Shown here: positions 24,498-32,994 of the stretch, piece by piece
How the letters are laid out: each line of letters begins with the position of its first letter
Position numbering within the stretch: the first letter of the stretch is position 1
Assembly (NCBI GenBank): GCA_039196965.1
Contig: JBCCUK010000001.1
Location: 62,001-126,000, forward strand
Origin: CALLCD01 sp039196965
Lineage (GTDB): Bacteria; Pseudomonadota; Alphaproteobacteria; Caulobacterales; Hyphomonadaceae
Direction of reading: 5' to 3'
Length of the DNA: 64,000 nucleotides
The notes under the pieces: model-generated
Told to the model about the DNA's origin: nothing
Seen by the model: only the letters and a program-made list of their open reading frames with translations
The model's database searches: none
Program-made: the position numbers and the translations under genes

Positions 24498-24914
24498 ATG
24501 ATGTTACGGGTGCTTATTGGCACAGCAGCGATAGCTGCGGCCATGGCCAGCCCCGCCATTGCAGCACCGGAGGATGCAAACCTCTGGGCTGTGACAGAGA
24601 ATGGTGCGGATGGTCTCCTTATAGACGAACTGACCGGCCAGGCCTGGTTGACGGGCACATGCCTCAAACCACTGGCCTCGGTCACAAATTCCGGTGAAAT
24701 CTGGCAGTCACAGACGGTCGAGCTCGTATGGGTCGGCCGGACACGCGTGGTTCTGGACCAGACATTCACATTGGATGCAAGCAGCGGGCGAAACGCCACG
24801 CTGATGGTAGAGTCCGCCAATCGCGGCGGGCCGCAAAGGTTCCCTGTCACTGTGGAGAGAGACTGCCAGTCCTCACCTCGGTGTCGAGGCCTCTTGGATG
24901 CGCCAATCTGCTGA
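24498..24914 (+). CDS. Small secreted protein of surface-assembly cluster
   Basis: 138 residues with a clear signal peptide (MMLRVLIGTAAIAAAMASPAIA). The mature part is beta-rich and holds four cysteines: one mid-protein in WLTGTCLKPL and three near the end (DCQSSPRCRG and the final C). I recognise no family. Its size, export signal and location 35 bases before the large barrel gene make a structural subunit or accessory factor plausible. The ATG at 24498 and the one at 24501 are both possible starts, and the ribosome site is weak. Confidence 0.75.
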   Translation: MMLRVLIGTAAIAAAMASPAIAAPEDANLWAVTENGADGLLIDELTGQAWLTGTCLKPLASVTNSGEIWQSQTVELVWVGRTRVVLDQTFTLDASSGRNATLMVESANRGGPQRFPVTVERDCQSSPRCRGLLDAPIC

Positions 24915-24949
24915 TCTGACGGCCTTTTTCAAGGCTTCAGACGTCTTCC

Positions 24950-27900
24950 ATGAGTTGCTCGACCGCCATACGCGCGGTCATACTGCTGACCGCATTCGGG
25001 TGCATTGTGCCCGCTTTTGCCCAAGACACGGCAGAAGTAGTCACCGATGCGCCGATTGTCGTGTCTGAAGCTCCCATTGGTCAAGCGGTTCCAGAACCAG
25101 CACCGGCCCTCGCGCGATCTATCGAACACATCGACATCACTGTTGAAGATCAGTCACTTTCCGTGCGACTGCAGCGTACGGACCCTGACGGTGTCCTCAT
25201 TGAGGCTTCGCCGATCTTCGCCCACTTGAGAGGCGAAGCATCGATCGAGGGCACTGTCCTTTCTTATCGAAGATATCAGGATGGTGCGCTGATAAAATTG
25301 GATTTTTCCGATGGTAAGGTGCGCGCGAACGATCTGGTGCTCGGTGCGTTGCCGGATTTTGACGCTCGCGAAGAGGCAAGCACCTGGCTTTCTCTGAATG
25401 CGATTTCAGTCCTTACAGGAACGGTTGTCCAGGAGAACGGAAGCGGCGGCTGGAGCTTCAAGCTGGATGATCGCCTGCGGCCGAAATTCGATCTCAATCT
25501 GTTCGTGAACGGAAAACAGGTCGATGCTTCACTCGTTGAGCCGCGCTCCGTTGGCCCGGTTTTACTGGTGCCGCTGGAGCCTATCATCGACGAGCTTGAC
25601 CACACGCTGGAGCGCCTTGATGGCAATGTCATTTCAGTTACACGCGTTCAGGATGGCGCGACATTTACGCTTGATCTCGGCACGGGGCTCGTCACGGTGC
25701 GCGGCATTCCGAGGGGGGTAACGCCGAACATTGCCTATGCCGATCCGGATACGCTGCTGCTTCCATTCACGGCGGTGGAGACGCTTACCGGAACGCACAT
25801 TACGCTGGAGCCGGGCTCAAACCGCATAGACGTCGAGCTTGATGGACGCCTTGCCGGCAGCGCATTGCCGGGCATTCGGGTGGCCGATGAGGTCGCATCG
25901 ACGGGATTTACCCCGGAAGCACTGGAATTTCAGGTCAGCGATCGCGGGCCTGCCTTTGCTCAGCTGAATTCACGCATTCGGGGGTTGAACACGCAGCTTC
26001 AATACGAATCCGCGGGCGGTGTAACATCACCAGAGGAACTGGTGCCCAGCCGGATAACATTGGATGTTCAGTCGGTCGATGGTTGGGTTGGGTCTCTTGG
26101 AGATGCCAATACGCGCTTTCGGGAACTGGGCGGTGTCGATCAGTCCCGCATTAGGGGGGTAACCTTCCGCAGGCGGAATTCCGAGAATGGCCGGGTGCTT
26201 GCGCTTGCTGCAGGTGCTCTCGCAAACGGGGCCGAACAAGTCTCTGAAAGGGCCGCCCGGCCGACCTTTGGCGGCTATGCGGTTGGCGCGCGTGTGCTTT
26301 CTGAAGATGAGACCTGGGAAGCAGGCGTGTCAGCGGCCGGTGGAAATATCCCGAACACAGACCGTATCGTGGCCGGTGGCCAGTATCAGCGTAGCTGGCC
26401 TCAGCGCGAAAAGGGCCTGACTGGACTGTTCGCATCCGGAGATTTTGGCGTGTTCGATGGGGCGGATGGCGTGAAAGTGGATGGGCGGGCCAGAGCTTCT
26501 GCCCGGTATGATATCAACCGGCAGGTCGGCGCGCAGCTGAACATCAGCTATGATGGTGGTCAATTCGGTGCGACGAACGAAATGCGCGATGATGACGATA
26601 CCGATGTGCCCGATTTCGAAGGTGTGCTGAGCGATCCCTCAGCATCGAGATTTGTAGGAAGTCTGTCTACGGACTGGCGTTCAGTGCGCAACTGGGGACC
26701 GTTGAGCAGCATCGGTGCAGGGGCGCAGGTCAATTATACGCGGACGGGCGGGGCGCAGGACAGCGAGCTTGTTACGGTGTCCGGTGTTGCCAGCACGCAG
26801 GTGACGCGGCTGGGGCTCGATCTCTCCGTCGATGTATCCCACGGAATCGCAAATACTGCGGGTGAAACGACATCGTCTACAACGGCCAATGTGCGGGCCT
26901 TTAAGCGGTTTGACTGGGGTGTCGCGCGGCTGAACTATGCCAATACAAAGCAGGATGATGGTGACCAGCAGCGCCTTGTCGGGACGCTGCAAGTGGACCC
27001 GATCCGGAAGCGGTTCCAAAAGGACGCGATTGTATCGGCAGGTCCGACCGCCACGGCGATATGGACGCCTGATCGGTCATTCGCGCGGCTGGGAGCCACG
27101 GTTTCAGGCAATAGCGGTCAGCTTCTTGGTCCAAAACTCAATCTGCAGGGACAGTTTTCTGCCTTGCAATCGGTTGATCCGGAGGATTCGCAAACGGGCT
27201 TCCTCGCGAGTCTGGTGGCGGACTATCGGATCACGGATAGTTTGGGAATTACGGCTAGCTATTTCGATAATCTGGACGGCCAGCGTGATTTTGCCGTCGC
27301 GCTGCGGGGCCGGGTGCAATTCAATGCTCCGCGTAAGCATAAACGGCCACTTGAGGGGCGCGGGATTCTTCGTGGCAAAGTATTCTTTGACCGAAACCGG
27401 GATGGAATTCGTCAGGAAGACGAGCCCGGTGTTCCGGGTGTTCGGGTGAATGTCACTTCAACCCGGCTTGCCCTGAATGTCGATCGGGACGGGAACTTCA
27501 CCATACAGAATATGCTGCCCGGCCTTTATGGTCTTGCAGTCGATCGACGGACGCTGCCGCTTGGATTGCTCGTGCCGGAGGATAGTGCGGCGCGGGCGAC
27601 GATTGGCGACGGTCGGATCACCGAGCTTGATATACCGATTATTGCCTCCGGCCAGATCCGCGGAACGGTTTTCATCGACGACAATGCCAATGGGGAAGTT
27701 GACCCGGGTGAACATCGTCTGGAGGGAAACTTCCTGACCCTGTCGCGTTCCGGCGATGAGGACGATGCGGATGCAGAAGACGACATTGTCACCCTGTCAG
27801 CGAGTTTCGGTCAGTACAGCTTCGAAAACCTGTCGCCCGGAACCTATGAGCTCAGCATGAACCATGGCGGCATCATCTTCTCCCGCACGATTGAGCTGAC

Positions 27901-28015
27901 CGATGAAAACCTGTTCGTTGTGCAGCCGCTCGCCTTGCCCTCCGGGGACGGCGCATCTGACGGAGCTGCGCCGGGCGCGATTGATTATGGGGGAGAGGTT
28001 ATCGGCGAGGCCTGA
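24950..28015 (+). CDS. Outer-membrane barrel with amine-oxidase-N-like and SdrD-B-like domains
   Basis: 1021 residues. Signal peptide to about residue 25. Residues about 120-285 contain repeats like the copper-amine-oxidase N-terminal (stalk) fold: DLNLFVNGKQVDASLVEP, then LLVPLEPIIDEL, repeated around LLLPFTAVETLTG. Residues about 320-795 alternate polar and hydrophobic positions like the strands of an outer-membrane barrel. Two SdrD-B/Cna-B-like domains follow, each opening with a calcium-type loop: GKVFFDRNRDGIRQEDE near 808 and GTVFIDDNANGEVDPGE near 904. There is no canonical usher signature. The nearby PapD-like chaperone suggests an usher-like secretion pore, which is inference. Confidence 0.7.
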   Translation: MSCSTAIRAVILLTAFGCIVPAFAQDTAEVVTDAPIVVSEAPIGQAVPEPAPALARSIEHIDITVEDQSLSVRLQRTDPDGVLIEASPIFAHLRGEASIEGTVLSYRRYQDGALIKLDFSDGKVRANDLVLGALPDFDAREEASTWLSLNAISVLTGTVVQENGSGGWSFKLDDRLRPKFDLNLFVNGKQVDASLVEPRSVGPVLLVPLEPIIDELDHTLERLDGNVISVTRVQDGATFTLDLGTGLVTVRGIPRGVTPNIAYADPDTLLLPFTAVETLTGTHITLEPGSNRIDVELDGRLAGSALPGIRVADEVASTGFTPEALEFQVSDRGPAFAQLNSRIRGLNTQLQYESAGGVTSPEELVPSRITLDVQSVDGWVGSLGDANTRFRELGGVDQSRIRGVTFRRRNSENGRVLALAAGALANGAEQVSERAARPTFGGYAVGARVLSEDETWEAGVSAAGGNIPNTDRIVAGGQYQRSWPQREKGLTGLFASGDFGVFDGADGVKVDGRARASARYDINRQVGAQLNISYDGGQFGATNEMRDDDDTDVPDFEGVLSDPSASRFVGSLSTDWRSVRNWGPLSSIGAGAQVNYTRTGGAQDSELVTVSGVASTQVTRLGLDLSVDVSHGIANTAGETTSSTTANVRAFKRFDWGVARLNYANTKQDDGDQQRLVGTLQVDPIRKRFQKDAIVSAGPTATAIWTPDRSFARLGATVSGNSGQLLGPKLNLQGQFSALQSVDPEDSQTGFLASLVADYRITDSLGITASYFDNLDGQRDFAVALRGRVQFNAPRKHKRPLEGRGILRGKVFFDRNRDGIRQEDEPGVPGVRVNVTSTRLALNVDRDGNFTIQNMLPGLYGLAVDRRTLPLGLLVPEDSAARATIGDGRITELDIPIIASGQIRGTVFIDDNANGEVDPGEHRLEGNFLTLSRSGDEDDADAEDDIVTLSASFGQYSFENLSPGTYELSMNHGGIIFSRTIELTDENLFVVQPLALPSGDGASDGAAPGAIDYGGEVIGEA

Positions 28016-28063
28016 CGAATTGCCACTCGAAACAAAAAGGATGTTTTGGGGGCAGGGCGTGGT

Positions 28064-28879
28064 TTAGTTTCGAAAGAAGTCGAATTCGATTTCGTACTGA
28101 AGGTCACCGGCACCTAGGGAAAGATCGTAGTTCTCAAATCCGTATACGTAGTCAAACCGGATTGATTGCTCAGCCTGGCTCGGATCGTTTCGCGTTCTGA
28201 TCGCCCGGGCGAACTGCGCAATAAATTCGCCGCCTCCTTGCAGCGCGCCGAGATCGTCGATGTTTCCGAGCCGACGGAACCCGGCCACTCTGGAAGACCG
28301 CCCGAAAGACATGCCGTCATCATTGCCGCTGGCGGTGATGCCATAGTCGAAGAACACACGGGACAAGTTGCTGGCCGTGTTGAAGGAACTTGCCGAGTTC
28401 CTGAGAGCCGCGCGGCTTCTGATCCGGAAGCCGATGGTGCGCGAGGAGAGGTAAAAGCTCCGTTGTATCGCCGTTTCGACGAGGCCGACCGATGTTCCGC
28501 CATTGAGTGTGAAGGGAGAAAGCACATCGTTTATATCAAGGACGCCGTCACCGCTGGAATCGGTCAGGGTGCTGCCGCCGCTGGATGAAATCGTGAACGG
28601 TACGCCCTGATCATCATCGTGGAGGATGTGAAAGCCTTCGGTTCTGGTGCCTGTGAAGACGGGGTTTACGTCGCCCGATCCCTGGAACGGGTTTCCTGTC
28701 CAAGGGATCAACTGACCGCCGGGAGGGACCGTGCCATTATTGGCAAATATGTGCGCGTCGTAGACGTCGAATGTGAAGCCATCATGGACGATGACGCAGC
28801 CTTTGACCCGGCAGAAAAAATCGGAATCGAGGAAGGATTGCGCGGCGGATGATCCCGTGCCAGCGACCGACAATGCCAA
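28064..28879 (-). CDS. Secreted candidate surface subunit, unusual start
   Basis: 271 residues from a TTG at 28879. Beta-rich, with CRVKGCVIVHDG near the N-terminus, an EF-hand/dockerin-type calcium loop DSSGDGVLDINDV mid-protein, and a C-terminus DLQYEIEFDFFRN ending in aromatic residues. I recognise no family. From TTG the signal peptide lacks a basic start. The same frame continues upstream through HLLSCLALSVAG with arginines before it, back to an ATA at 28909 that overlaps the chaperone stop as ATAA and has GGAG eight bases upstream. Start there is likely (see findings). It is cotranscribed with the PapD-like chaperone, so it is the obvious client candidate. Confidence 0.7.
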   Translation of the reverse strand: MALSVAGTGSSAAQSFLDSDFFCRVKGCVIVHDGFTFDVYDAHIFANNGTVPPGGQLIPWTGNPFQGSGDVNPVFTGTRTEGFHILHDDDQGVPFTISSSGGSTLTDSSGDGVLDINDVLSPFTLNGGTSVGLVETAIQRSFYLSSRTIGFRIRSRAALRNSASSFNTASNLSRVFFDYGITASGNDDGMSFGRSSRVAGFRRLGNIDDLGALQGGGEFIAQFARAIRTRNDPSQAEQSIRFDYVYGFENYDLSLGAGDLQYEIEFDFFRN

Positions 28880-28905
28880 ACAGGAAAGAAGGTGTCGCGT
28901 CCGGA

Positions 28906-29751
28906 TTATCGTCCAGACTCCACGAGCAATGACGCCTGCTTTGTCTCCGTTGCGACTTTGTGCGGCGGTAGATACTCGGCATCCCCGGAATACTGTGGGG
29001 CATGAGTGTTGAGCAACCGGACCTCTATGCTCGCATCTGGCGCAATGTCGCCGGGCAGGGGTGTCGAATAGTTGCGTGTCGCATTGTTCAGGACCACGAG
29101 GTTGCCGATGGCGACGGATTCCCGCCGTCCATTGTCGTCGATGTCTATTGTACCCTGGAGGCGGGCGTGGGCATTGCCGTCATTGGAGATTTCAAGATGC
29201 AGCAGCTTCTCGCCGCTTTGCTCATTGGTCTTCAGTTCCGAGCTCTGGATAACCGGCACGCTTTCGGCATCGCCGGTCGTCAGATAGAAGAGCGACGCGA
29301 TCTGGTATTTTTTCCAGACGCCGGACTGGCCAGAGCGCTCTTCGGGAAGAATTGTTGATGCGAGCAGGGCGAACCGAAAATCGCCGGACCGGTTGAGACG
29401 GCTTGGCGTGGCGATGTCGACAATCACCTGTTCTGTTTCGCCAGGCTTCAGGGTGAGAAATGCCGGGCTGAAGCGGGTCCACGTCGCAGCTGACGCTTCT
29501 CCTTCTCCGGGGGGCGACAGGCTGATCTGTCCTTCACCGTCGAGTTTCCAGTCGGCAAGTCCGAGGGTCAATGAAATGGTCTTCTCGGTATGGACATTGG
29601 CAATGTTCACGACCTGCCGATTGGTGTCGCCGGGTTCAACCGAAATCTCGACCGTTGTGGGCTGAAGGCCGATGCCAAAAGCGTTGGCCGATGCTGGAAA
29701 GCAGAGCGGCAGCGCCGCAGCAATTGCGATCTTGATCAGGCGATTGAACAT
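28906..29751 (-). CDS. PapD-like periplasmic chaperone
   Basis: 281 residues with a signal peptide (MFNRLIKIAIAAALPLCFPASANA). The N-terminal immunoglobulin-like domain has the features of fimbrial chaperones: GLQPTTVEISVEPGDTN, WTRFSPAFLTLKPGETEQV, then a strand GDFRFALLAS. A second beta domain begins near residue 165 (SELKTNEQSGEKLLHLEI). Such chaperones donate a strand to pilus subunits in the periplasm. The ATG has AGAGGG about eleven bases upstream. The subunit-like gene begins at its stop codon, and the barrel gene lies just beyond, convergent. Chaperone fold is fairly secure; client identity is inferred from position. Confidence 0.8.
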   Translation of the reverse strand: MFNRLIKIAIAAALPLCFPASANAFGIGLQPTTVEISVEPGDTNRQVVNIANVHTEKTISLTLGLADWKLDGEGQISLSPPGEGEASAATWTRFSPAFLTLKPGETEQVIVDIATPSRLNRSGDFRFALLASTILPEERSGQSGVWKKYQIASLFYLTTGDAESVPVIQSSELKTNEQSGEKLLHLEISNDGNAHARLQGTIDIDDNGRRESVAIGNLVVLNNATRNYSTPLPGDIAPDASIEVRLLNTHAPQYSGDAEYLPPHKVATETKQASLLVESGR

Positions 29752-29863
29752 GTAAGCGGACCCTCTGAAATTTTATTGCATTCTTATGGTCGGATTAGCG
29801 TTACCCATTCGTTTACACTTCGCCTTATTGCTAAAGGGGGTACGATTGCTCTAGGCGGGAAGA

Positions 29864-30559
29864 ATGGCGAAGACGAAGCGCAAACGCCCTCCTCATATAC
29901 CGGCCGATCTGTCCGCGGTTGCTGGCCGCCAGCGGGCGCATTCGGAGCTCATCTGGGGGGATCATGGCTTCCTGCGCTACAGATTCTCCAATCTGCACCG
30001 GATTTCAGATGAGATGTGGCGATCCAATCAACCCTCGCCGATGCATATCAGAGCCCATGCCGAAAAGCGGAATATTGCCACGATTCTCAATCTGCGCGGG
30101 GAGAGCACCAAGGGGTACTACCTCCTCGAGAAGGAGGCCTGCGAGGCGGCATCTATCGATCTTGTGGACTATCAGGTGTTCTCGCGCGACACACCGAGCC
30201 GGTCTGCCGTTCTCGGTGTCAGAGATATCTTCGAGACCATCCGGTATCCTGCTTTGATGCACTGTAAGTCCGGTGCGGATCGGGCAGGGCTGATGGCGAC
30301 GCTCTATCGGATCGCAAGGCAAAAGGTACCTGTTGGTGAGGCGGTTGAGCAATTGTCGGGGAAGTACTTGCACATAAAGCATGGCAAAACCGGCATACTT
30401 GATGCGTTTTTCGCTGCCGCGCTCGACGCCGGGGCCAATACGCCCGAGGCGTTTTTCAATTGGATCGCCAACGATTACGACCGGGTGGATGTGAAAGCAG
30501 CGTTCTTGAAGCAGCAGGGTCGCCAAGTGGAGCTCGATCGGCTGCTGGGGCGCGAATAG
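29864..30559 (+). CDS. Tyrosine/dual-specificity phosphatase-like protein
   Basis: 231 residues with the CX5R phosphatase loop HCKSGADRAGLMA near residue 134, preceded by an aspartate-containing loop VFSRDTPSR that may supply the general acid. The upstream part (YRSNQP-like RSNQPSPMHI and ILNLRGES) resembles the DSP/PTP-like phosphatases of proteobacteria. No signal peptide is seen, so it should act in the cytoplasm. Substrate unknown. It is divergent from the chaperone gene across 112 bases. Confidence 0.88.
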   Translation: MAKTKRKRPPHIPADLSAVAGRQRAHSELIWGDHGFLRYRFSNLHRISDEMWRSNQPSPMHIRAHAEKRNIATILNLRGESTKGYYLLEKEACEAASIDLVDYQVFSRDTPSRSAVLGVRDIFETIRYPALMHCKSGADRAGLMATLYRIARQKVPVGEAVEQLSGKYLHIKHGKTGILDAFFAAALDAGANTPEAFFNWIANDYDRVDVKAAFLKQQGRQVELDRLLGRE

Positions 30560-30632
30560 GTCTGTGCTTTGCGGAGGTAGCCGAAGCACCGAACACGTCT
30601 TATTCTGTCGTCGCGAAAAAGGGGACACGATA

Positions 30633-30938
30633 ATGCGACGAATATTCTTTGGCATTTTGAGTGCGTTTCTGGTCGCGGCCTGCGGTGCTGGCGGTGGCAA
30701 GAGTGCCATTGTTAAGGCCTGTATGGACGAAGGCGAGACCCGCGAAAATTGCACCTGCATGGCCGATGTTGCCGAAGAAGAACTGGATGAGGAGCTGTTT
30801 GGCCTCCTCGCCAAAGCGGCGAAATCCAGTGATGAAGGGCTGGGCGATCTTGGCAGTGAGATGACGCTCGCCCAAGCAGGTCAGTTTATGAGCTTTGGCG
30901 TGAATGTCGCTTCAAGGTGCAGCTTCAGCTTTAACTGA
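30633..30938 (+). CDS. Small predicted lipoprotein
   Basis: 101 residues with a classic lipoprotein signal (MRRIFFGILSAFLVAAC, cysteine at 17) followed by a glycine-rich linker. The mature part has a CxC pair (ENCTCMADV) and a cysteine near the end, with an acidic helix between. I recognise no family. The ATG at 30633 is preferred to an open frame from 30564, because it begins the signal and follows GGGG. It trails the phosphatase gene by 73 bases. Confidence 0.75.
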   Translation: MRRIFFGILSAFLVAACGAGGGKSAIVKACMDEGETRENCTCMADVAEEELDEELFGLLAKAAKSSDEGLGDLGSEMTLAQAGQFMSFGVNVASRCSFSFN

Positions 30939-31046
30939 GACTGCCATGTCCAGCCCCGAATTTGCTGTTGACGCCTTGATTGGGACGACGGGAGCGCGAT
31001 ACTTATCATTGGGACAAATTGCGTCTGCAGAAAGTGGAGGGTATGC

Positions 31047-31328
31047 GTGAAATTCCTCATCATCAACAGTTTTCGGTCCATGGTTTACGTCGCTTATTTC
31101 GCGATTATTGGCTATGGAGTTTGGACAGGGTTCTATAATCAGGGCCACATTTCCGGCACGCTGCCCTTTATCTCGGTCAACATGGCGATCGCGCCGGCGC
31201 TGGACGTGTTGATTGGTCTGGTCGGCGGGTGGATTACGGCCAGCCTGATCTGCGGTTTGATCGTTACGCTCCTCGACATACGAGACGATATAAATGACCG
31301 TCTGCCGGATGCCCGTCAGGATATATAG
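31047..31328 (+). CDS. Small inner-membrane protein
   Basis: 93 residues from a GTG with GGAGGG about five bases upstream. Two hydrophobic helices (residues about 10-27 and 50-76) flank a short loop, and a charged tail ends LDIRDDINDRLPDARQDI. I do not recognise a family. A strong terminator follows its stop by about 25 bases, so it probably closes the transcription unit that begins with the phosphatase. Confidence 0.7.
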   Translation: MKFLIINSFRSMVYVAYFAIIGYGVWTGFYNQGHISGTLPFISVNMAIAPALDVLIGLVGGWITASLICGLIVTLLDIRDDINDRLPDARQDI

Positions 31329-31351
31329 ACCGCAGACTGTTCAACTTTCTG

Positions 31352-31379
31352 AAGCCGCCTTTCGGGCGGCTTTGCTTTT
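31352..31379 (+). terminator. Rho-independent terminator
   Basis: AAGCCGCC pairs with GGCGGCTT around the loop TTTCG, followed by a T-rich run. It ends the transcript from the small membrane protein gene and sits just before the MAPEG gene. Confidence 0.88.
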
Positions 31380-31390
31380 GGAGAAGCCAT

Positions 31391-31777
31391 ATGGATGCTT
31401 CACAGATCGTAGCCCTTTATATCAGCATTAATGCGTTGATTATTCTGGTCCTTTCGGTTCGTGTGGTAGGGGGGCGGTTCAACAAGAAAATCTCTCTCGG
31501 AACCGGGGGAGATGCGGATATGGAGGTGCGTATCCGCTCCCAGGGCAATGCAACGGAGTATATCCCCATCGCCATGATTGCCCTCATTGCGCTAGCGCAG
31601 CTGAATGCGCCGGCTTTGGTTATGCATCTCCTCGGAGCCATGTTCACATTTGGACGCATTCTTCACCCGGTCGGCATGGCCGGGCCATTGATCGCCCGCC
31701 AGATTGGCACAGTACTGACCTGGACCGCGCTGACGGGCTTTGCCGGCGCGCTGATCTGGTTCGCTTTCATGATCTGA
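31391..31777 (+). CDS. MAPEG-family membrane protein
   Basis: 128 residues with four predicted helices and the MAPEG core: RSQGNATEYIPIAMI near residue 50 and a histidine/arginine segment FGRILHPVGMAG near residue 95. Eukaryotic relatives are microsomal glutathione transferases and eicosanoid synthases; bacterial ones may conjugate glutathione to lipophilic electrophiles, but no substrate is known here. Its start lies only 12 bases after the terminator stem, and the next gene begins 9 bases after its stop. Confidence 0.9.
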   Translation: MDASQIVALYISINALIILVLSVRVVGGRFNKKISLGTGGDADMEVRIRSQGNATEYIPIAMIALIALAQLNAPALVMHLLGAMFTFGRILHPVGMAGPLIARQIGTVLTWTALTGFAGALIWFAFMI

Positions 31778-31786
31778 GCGGCATAG

Positions 31787-32629
31787 ATGACGCACCCTGC
31801 TTCAGGCTTAGAGGATGATCTGCGGATCATGCGCCAGGTCGCTCTGGAGGGCGGCAGGTTGGCTCTGAGCTATCTCAACAGAGACGTATCGCGGGTGTGG
31901 GAGAAAACACCCGGACATCCCGTAACGGACGCCGATCTGGCGGTGGATGCACTGCTTTCCGATCGATTGCGGGCGGCTCGCCCGGACTATGGCTGGTTAT
32001 CAGAAGAGACAGTCGATGATTTGGCCGGGCGCATGCGCCAGCGCATATGGGTGGTCGATCCGATTGATGGAACGCGGGCGTTCGTGCGCGGCGACCCCAA
32101 TTGGTGTATCGGCATCGCCGTGGTCGAAGACGGTATCCCTGTCGCCTCCGTCGTCTATGCGCCGGTCTTCAATGAACTGTTCTACGCGCGTATTGGCGGT
32201 GGCTGCTATCTGAACGGCAAGAGCATCAGCGCCAGTGCGCAGCTAGGAGAGGTCGGCATGCGCATCATCACCAATCCCTCCATGATTGCCCATCCTGATT
32301 GGCCGGAACCCTGGCCACAGCTGACTGTGGCTGATCCGAAGCCGAATGCGACGCTCTATCGTATGGCGCTGGTGGCGGCCGGGCGCTGGGACGCGGCGCT
32401 TGTTCTTTTTCGCAAGTCGGACTGGGATCTCGCGTCCGGCGCACTGCTTGTAAGCGAGGCGGGAGGCGTTGCGACCACCCATGTGGGAGAGAATTTTGAG
32501 TTCAATCGTACCGTTCCGGCGCAAAGGAGCATGGTTGCGGCTGGAAAGGCGCTGCATCCTCTGCTAGTGCGGCGCGTCGAGCAGGTCCGTTTGCCCGACC
32601 CCAATGGCGGCGAGGGGCTGAAACCCTAA
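31787..32629 (+). CDS. Inositol monophosphatase-family phosphatase (CysQ-like)
   Basis: 280 residues of the Mg-dependent, Li-sensitive phosphatase fold. Metal-binding motifs are WLSEET near residue 65, WVVDPIDGTRAFVRGDP near residue 87, and WDLASGALLVSEAGG near residue 215. In Alphaproteobacteria this branch, next to a DUF4170 gene, is usually called 3'(2'),5'-bisphosphate nucleotidase, which removes the by-product of sulfate assimilation. Inositol monophosphate or histidinol phosphate cannot be excluded from sequence. Confidence 0.9.
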   Translation: MTHPASGLEDDLRIMRQVALEGGRLALSYLNRDVSRVWEKTPGHPVTDADLAVDALLSDRLRAARPDYGWLSEETVDDLAGRMRQRIWVVDPIDGTRAFVRGDPNWCIGIAVVEDGIPVASVVYAPVFNELFYARIGGGCYLNGKSISASAQLGEVGMRIITNPSMIAHPDWPEPWPQLTVADPKPNATLYRMALVAAGRWDAALVLFRKSDWDLASGALLVSEAGGVATTHVGENFEFNRTVPAQRSMVAAGKALHPLLVRRVEQVRLPDPNGGEGLKP

Positions 32630-32650
32630 TTTAGACGCGGAGGGAGTGAT

Positions 32651-32908
32651 ATGTCCGACGCAGCCAAACCGCAAAAGCAGCTTCTCCACATTGTCATTGG
32701 TGGGCAGTTGGAAGATGTCAGCGATGTCCAATTCGAGGACCTCAGCCAAATCGATTTTGTCGGGGCCTATCCGAATTACACAGAGGCATATGATGCCTGG
32801 AAGAATTCAGCCCAGAGAACGGTCGATAATGCCGAAATGAGATACTTCATTCTGCACGCCCACCGGCTGCTGGATCCTGAAACAGGCACGCACCACGATC
32901 TCAACTAG
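32651..32908 (+). CDS. DUF4170 protein
   Basis: 85 residues of a small alphaproteobacterial family: LLHIVIGGQLEDVS, DFVGAYPNYTEAYDAWKN, and MRYFILHAHRLLDP at the end. It is soluble with no known function. The family usually sits next to an inositol-monophosphatase-like gene, as it does here 21 bases downstream; GGAGGG precedes the ATG. Confidence 0.92.
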   Translation: MSDAAKPQKQLLHIVIGGQLEDVSDVQFEDLSQIDFVGAYPNYTEAYDAWKNSAQRTVDNAEMRYFILHAHRLLDPETGTHHDLN

Positions 32909-32994
32909 GCGCTTCTGAGCTTGTTCTGCGTGGCCATAAGATGTCGGTCGGCAATTTGTTCAACGCTGCTGCATCGGCTACGTAATCACCGACC

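Noticed and set aside
30005..30814. 269-codon open frame opposite the phosphatase gene
   Set aside because: Antisense to the CX5R phosphatase and the lipoprotein gene, which both have clear motifs; begins with a serine run typical of shadow frames.
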